Assembly: GCA_000333235.1 (NCBI GenBank)
Contig: CAPN01000033.1
Span: 1-37,036 of the forward strand
Direction of reading: 5' to 3'
DNA from: Pseudoalteromonas luteoviolacea B = ATCC 29581
GTDB lineage: Bacteria > Pseudomonadota > Gammaproteobacteria > Enterobacterales > Alteromonadaceae
Length of the DNA stretch: 37,036 nucleotides
The position numbers and the translations under genes are program-made. Below the pieces are notes generated by a model that saw only the letters and a list, made by a program, of their open reading frames with translations, had not been told where the DNA came from and made no database searches. This document shows positions 36,026 to 37,036 of this stretch, one piece after another. The stretch's first letter is position 1. Each line of letters begins with the position of its first letter.

Positions 36026-36906
36026 CTAGATATATTTAAGCTGCTGATAATACTGTCTTTCATATTCGACTGGAGACAGTCTTCCATTTTTACCATGGTT
36101 TCTTCTAGGATTGTAGAAGCCTTCAATATAATCGAAGATATCTGCTCGGGCTTGTTGCCGAGTCGGGTAGATTTTCCGTTTTACTCTGTCTTTCTTAAGC
36201 AATGAGAAGAAGCTTTCAGCGACTGCGTTGTCATGGCAATTACCTTTTCTACGCATGCTAGCTTCAAGATTGTACTCGTTTAGGAAAGAACGCCAATCAC
36301 TCGATGTGTATTGAATACCTTGATCTGAGTGAACAAGTACCTTTTCTTTGGGCGCCGCCGCCAAACGGCCATAAGCAAAGCATCGATTACTAAATCAGCT
36401 TTCGGGCTACTCTTCATTGTCCAGCCCACTACTTTACGAGAAAACAGATCGATGACAACGGTTACGTACAACCAGCCTTCGTATGTGCGAATGTAAGTAA
36501 AGTCTGTTACCCAATAGCTATCGGGTTTATCCACGTCAAATGTCCTATCGAGAGTATTAGGTGCAGCAACGCTAGTCTTACCACCCTTGAAACCTGGATG
36601 ACGTTTATATCCGCGTACAGCGCGAATATTAGCTTGACGCATCAAGCGATAAACGCGGTTCTTACTGCAGATTTCACCATCATTTCTCAGGTCAATTGTG
36701 ATATTGCGATAGCCATAAGTACAGCCGCTTTCCAGCCAAAACTGTTTGATTTTACCCAGTAAGCGGTTGTCGTCTTTGGCCTTCGCGCTCAACGGCTGGT
36801 TGAGCCACGCATAAAAGCCGCTGCGCTCAATATTGAGCACATGACACATGGTTTTAATCGGGTAGCGTGGGAGCCGCTCCTTTACGAACGCGTACTTTTC
36901 TTTGAC
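36026..36906 (-). pseudogene. IS3-family transposase OrfB, frameshifted
   Basis: The integrase-like catalytic domain of an IS3 transposase is split between two frames. The first part (from about 36906, no own start; expected to be fused to OrfA by -1 frameshifting near AAAGAAAAG) contains the HTH_21 region FWLESGCTYGYRNI and the first catalytic Asp in WVTDFTYI. A frame change in the GC-rich run at 36351-36362 moves to the second frame, with HSDQGIQYTS (second Asp) and the Glu in ESFFSLLKKD, ending at 36026. The DDE triad is therefore divided, so this copy should be inactive, unless the break is a sequencing error. Confidence 0.85.
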
Positions 36907-37036
36907 TCCCCTGCAAAGTATACGGATTCCTTTAATATGTCACGTTCCATCGTTACACGTTTTAACTCAGCTCTGAGCTTACGCAATTCAGCAGCCTGAT
37001 CATCGTCTTGTTTTCGTTGGCTCGCTGGCTTGTCAT
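36882..37036 (-). CDS. IS3-family transposase OrfA, C-terminal part (partial)
   Basis: The last 50 or so residues: PASQRKQDDDQAAELRKLRAELKRV and the leucine-zipper-like MERDILKESVYFAG typical of IS3 OrfA, with TAA at 36882-36884. The orfB frame overlaps it at -1. The start lies beyond the window edge. Confidence 0.88.
   Translation of the reverse strand, partial: DKPASQRKQDDDQAAELRKLRAELKRVTMERDILKESVYFAGESKKSTRS

Larger units (their letters stand above)
36008..37036 (-). mobile_element. Right IS3-family element, runs off the window
   Basis: An IS3-family element with its 3' end at 36008, where a 25-bp terminal sequence starts TGGCAAGGCCC and ends CTAGATA (36032). It contains orfB (frameshifted) and most of orfA. 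It is oriented the same way as the left-edge element, and the two may be copies of one IS. The 3 bp outside the end are GGA; the other flank is not in the window. Confidence 0.8.

Overview
The window looks like chromosomal DNA of a marine gammaproteobacterium of the Alteromonadales, most likely Pseudoalteromonas or a close relative. The base composition is moderately AT-rich. Many proteins are recognisable gammaproteobacterial types (DeoC/DeoD, KatG, YaeQ, YbaN/DUF454, YeaD-like, oligopeptidase B, Dps), and a secreted serine protease with PKD and PPC domains fits a marine heterotroph. The genus is an inference from protein style, not from a marker gene.

Both edges lie in IS3-family elements on the minus strand. 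The left edge holds the first nine codons of an orfA, and the right edge holds the rest of an orfA plus a frameshifted orfB. This suggests a contig cut at copies of one repeated IS. Next to the left IS are a gene remnant and a strongly base-paired intergenic stretch (about 300-540) that looks like an uncharacterised non-coding RNA. A lipoprotein gene follows.

1490-7383 is a signalling locus. A REC-EAL c-di-GMP phosphodiesterase, a single-domain receiver and a pseudoreceiver/coiled-coil/receiver protein run rightward. They converge on a stand-alone Hpt and a soluble PAS hybrid histidine kinase. The kinase lacks an Hpt and the Hpt gene overlaps it, so a split phosphorelay feeding c-di-GMP turnover is the natural reading.

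7498-11575 is a siderophore/iron ABC importer: ATPase and two FecCD permeases leftward, the binding protein rightward, with a Fur-box-like site between them. 12089-13563 is deoC-deoD for deoxynucleoside catabolism, behind a long leader with palindromes and a predicted three-way-junction RNA fold. 13738-15833 is a ferredoxin-reductase/membrane desaturase pair. katG, a DUF454 gene, a hexose-6-phosphate epimerase-like gene, a secreted protease and a transglutaminase-like/TPR lipoprotein follow. 23282-27649 is an RND efflux pair, then oligopeptidase B, an unrecognised small gene, dps, a small membrane protein behind an FNR-like site, a lipase-like hydrolase and yaeQ.

From about 32700 the DNA looks mobile: a MITE-like element of about 257 bp with TA at both ends, a P4-type tyrosine integrase, a membrane diguanylate cyclase and the right-hand IS. 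No tRNA, rRNA or CRISPR array was seen. The least explained parts are the RNA at 300-540, the deoC leader, the MITE-like element and the split phosphorelay.
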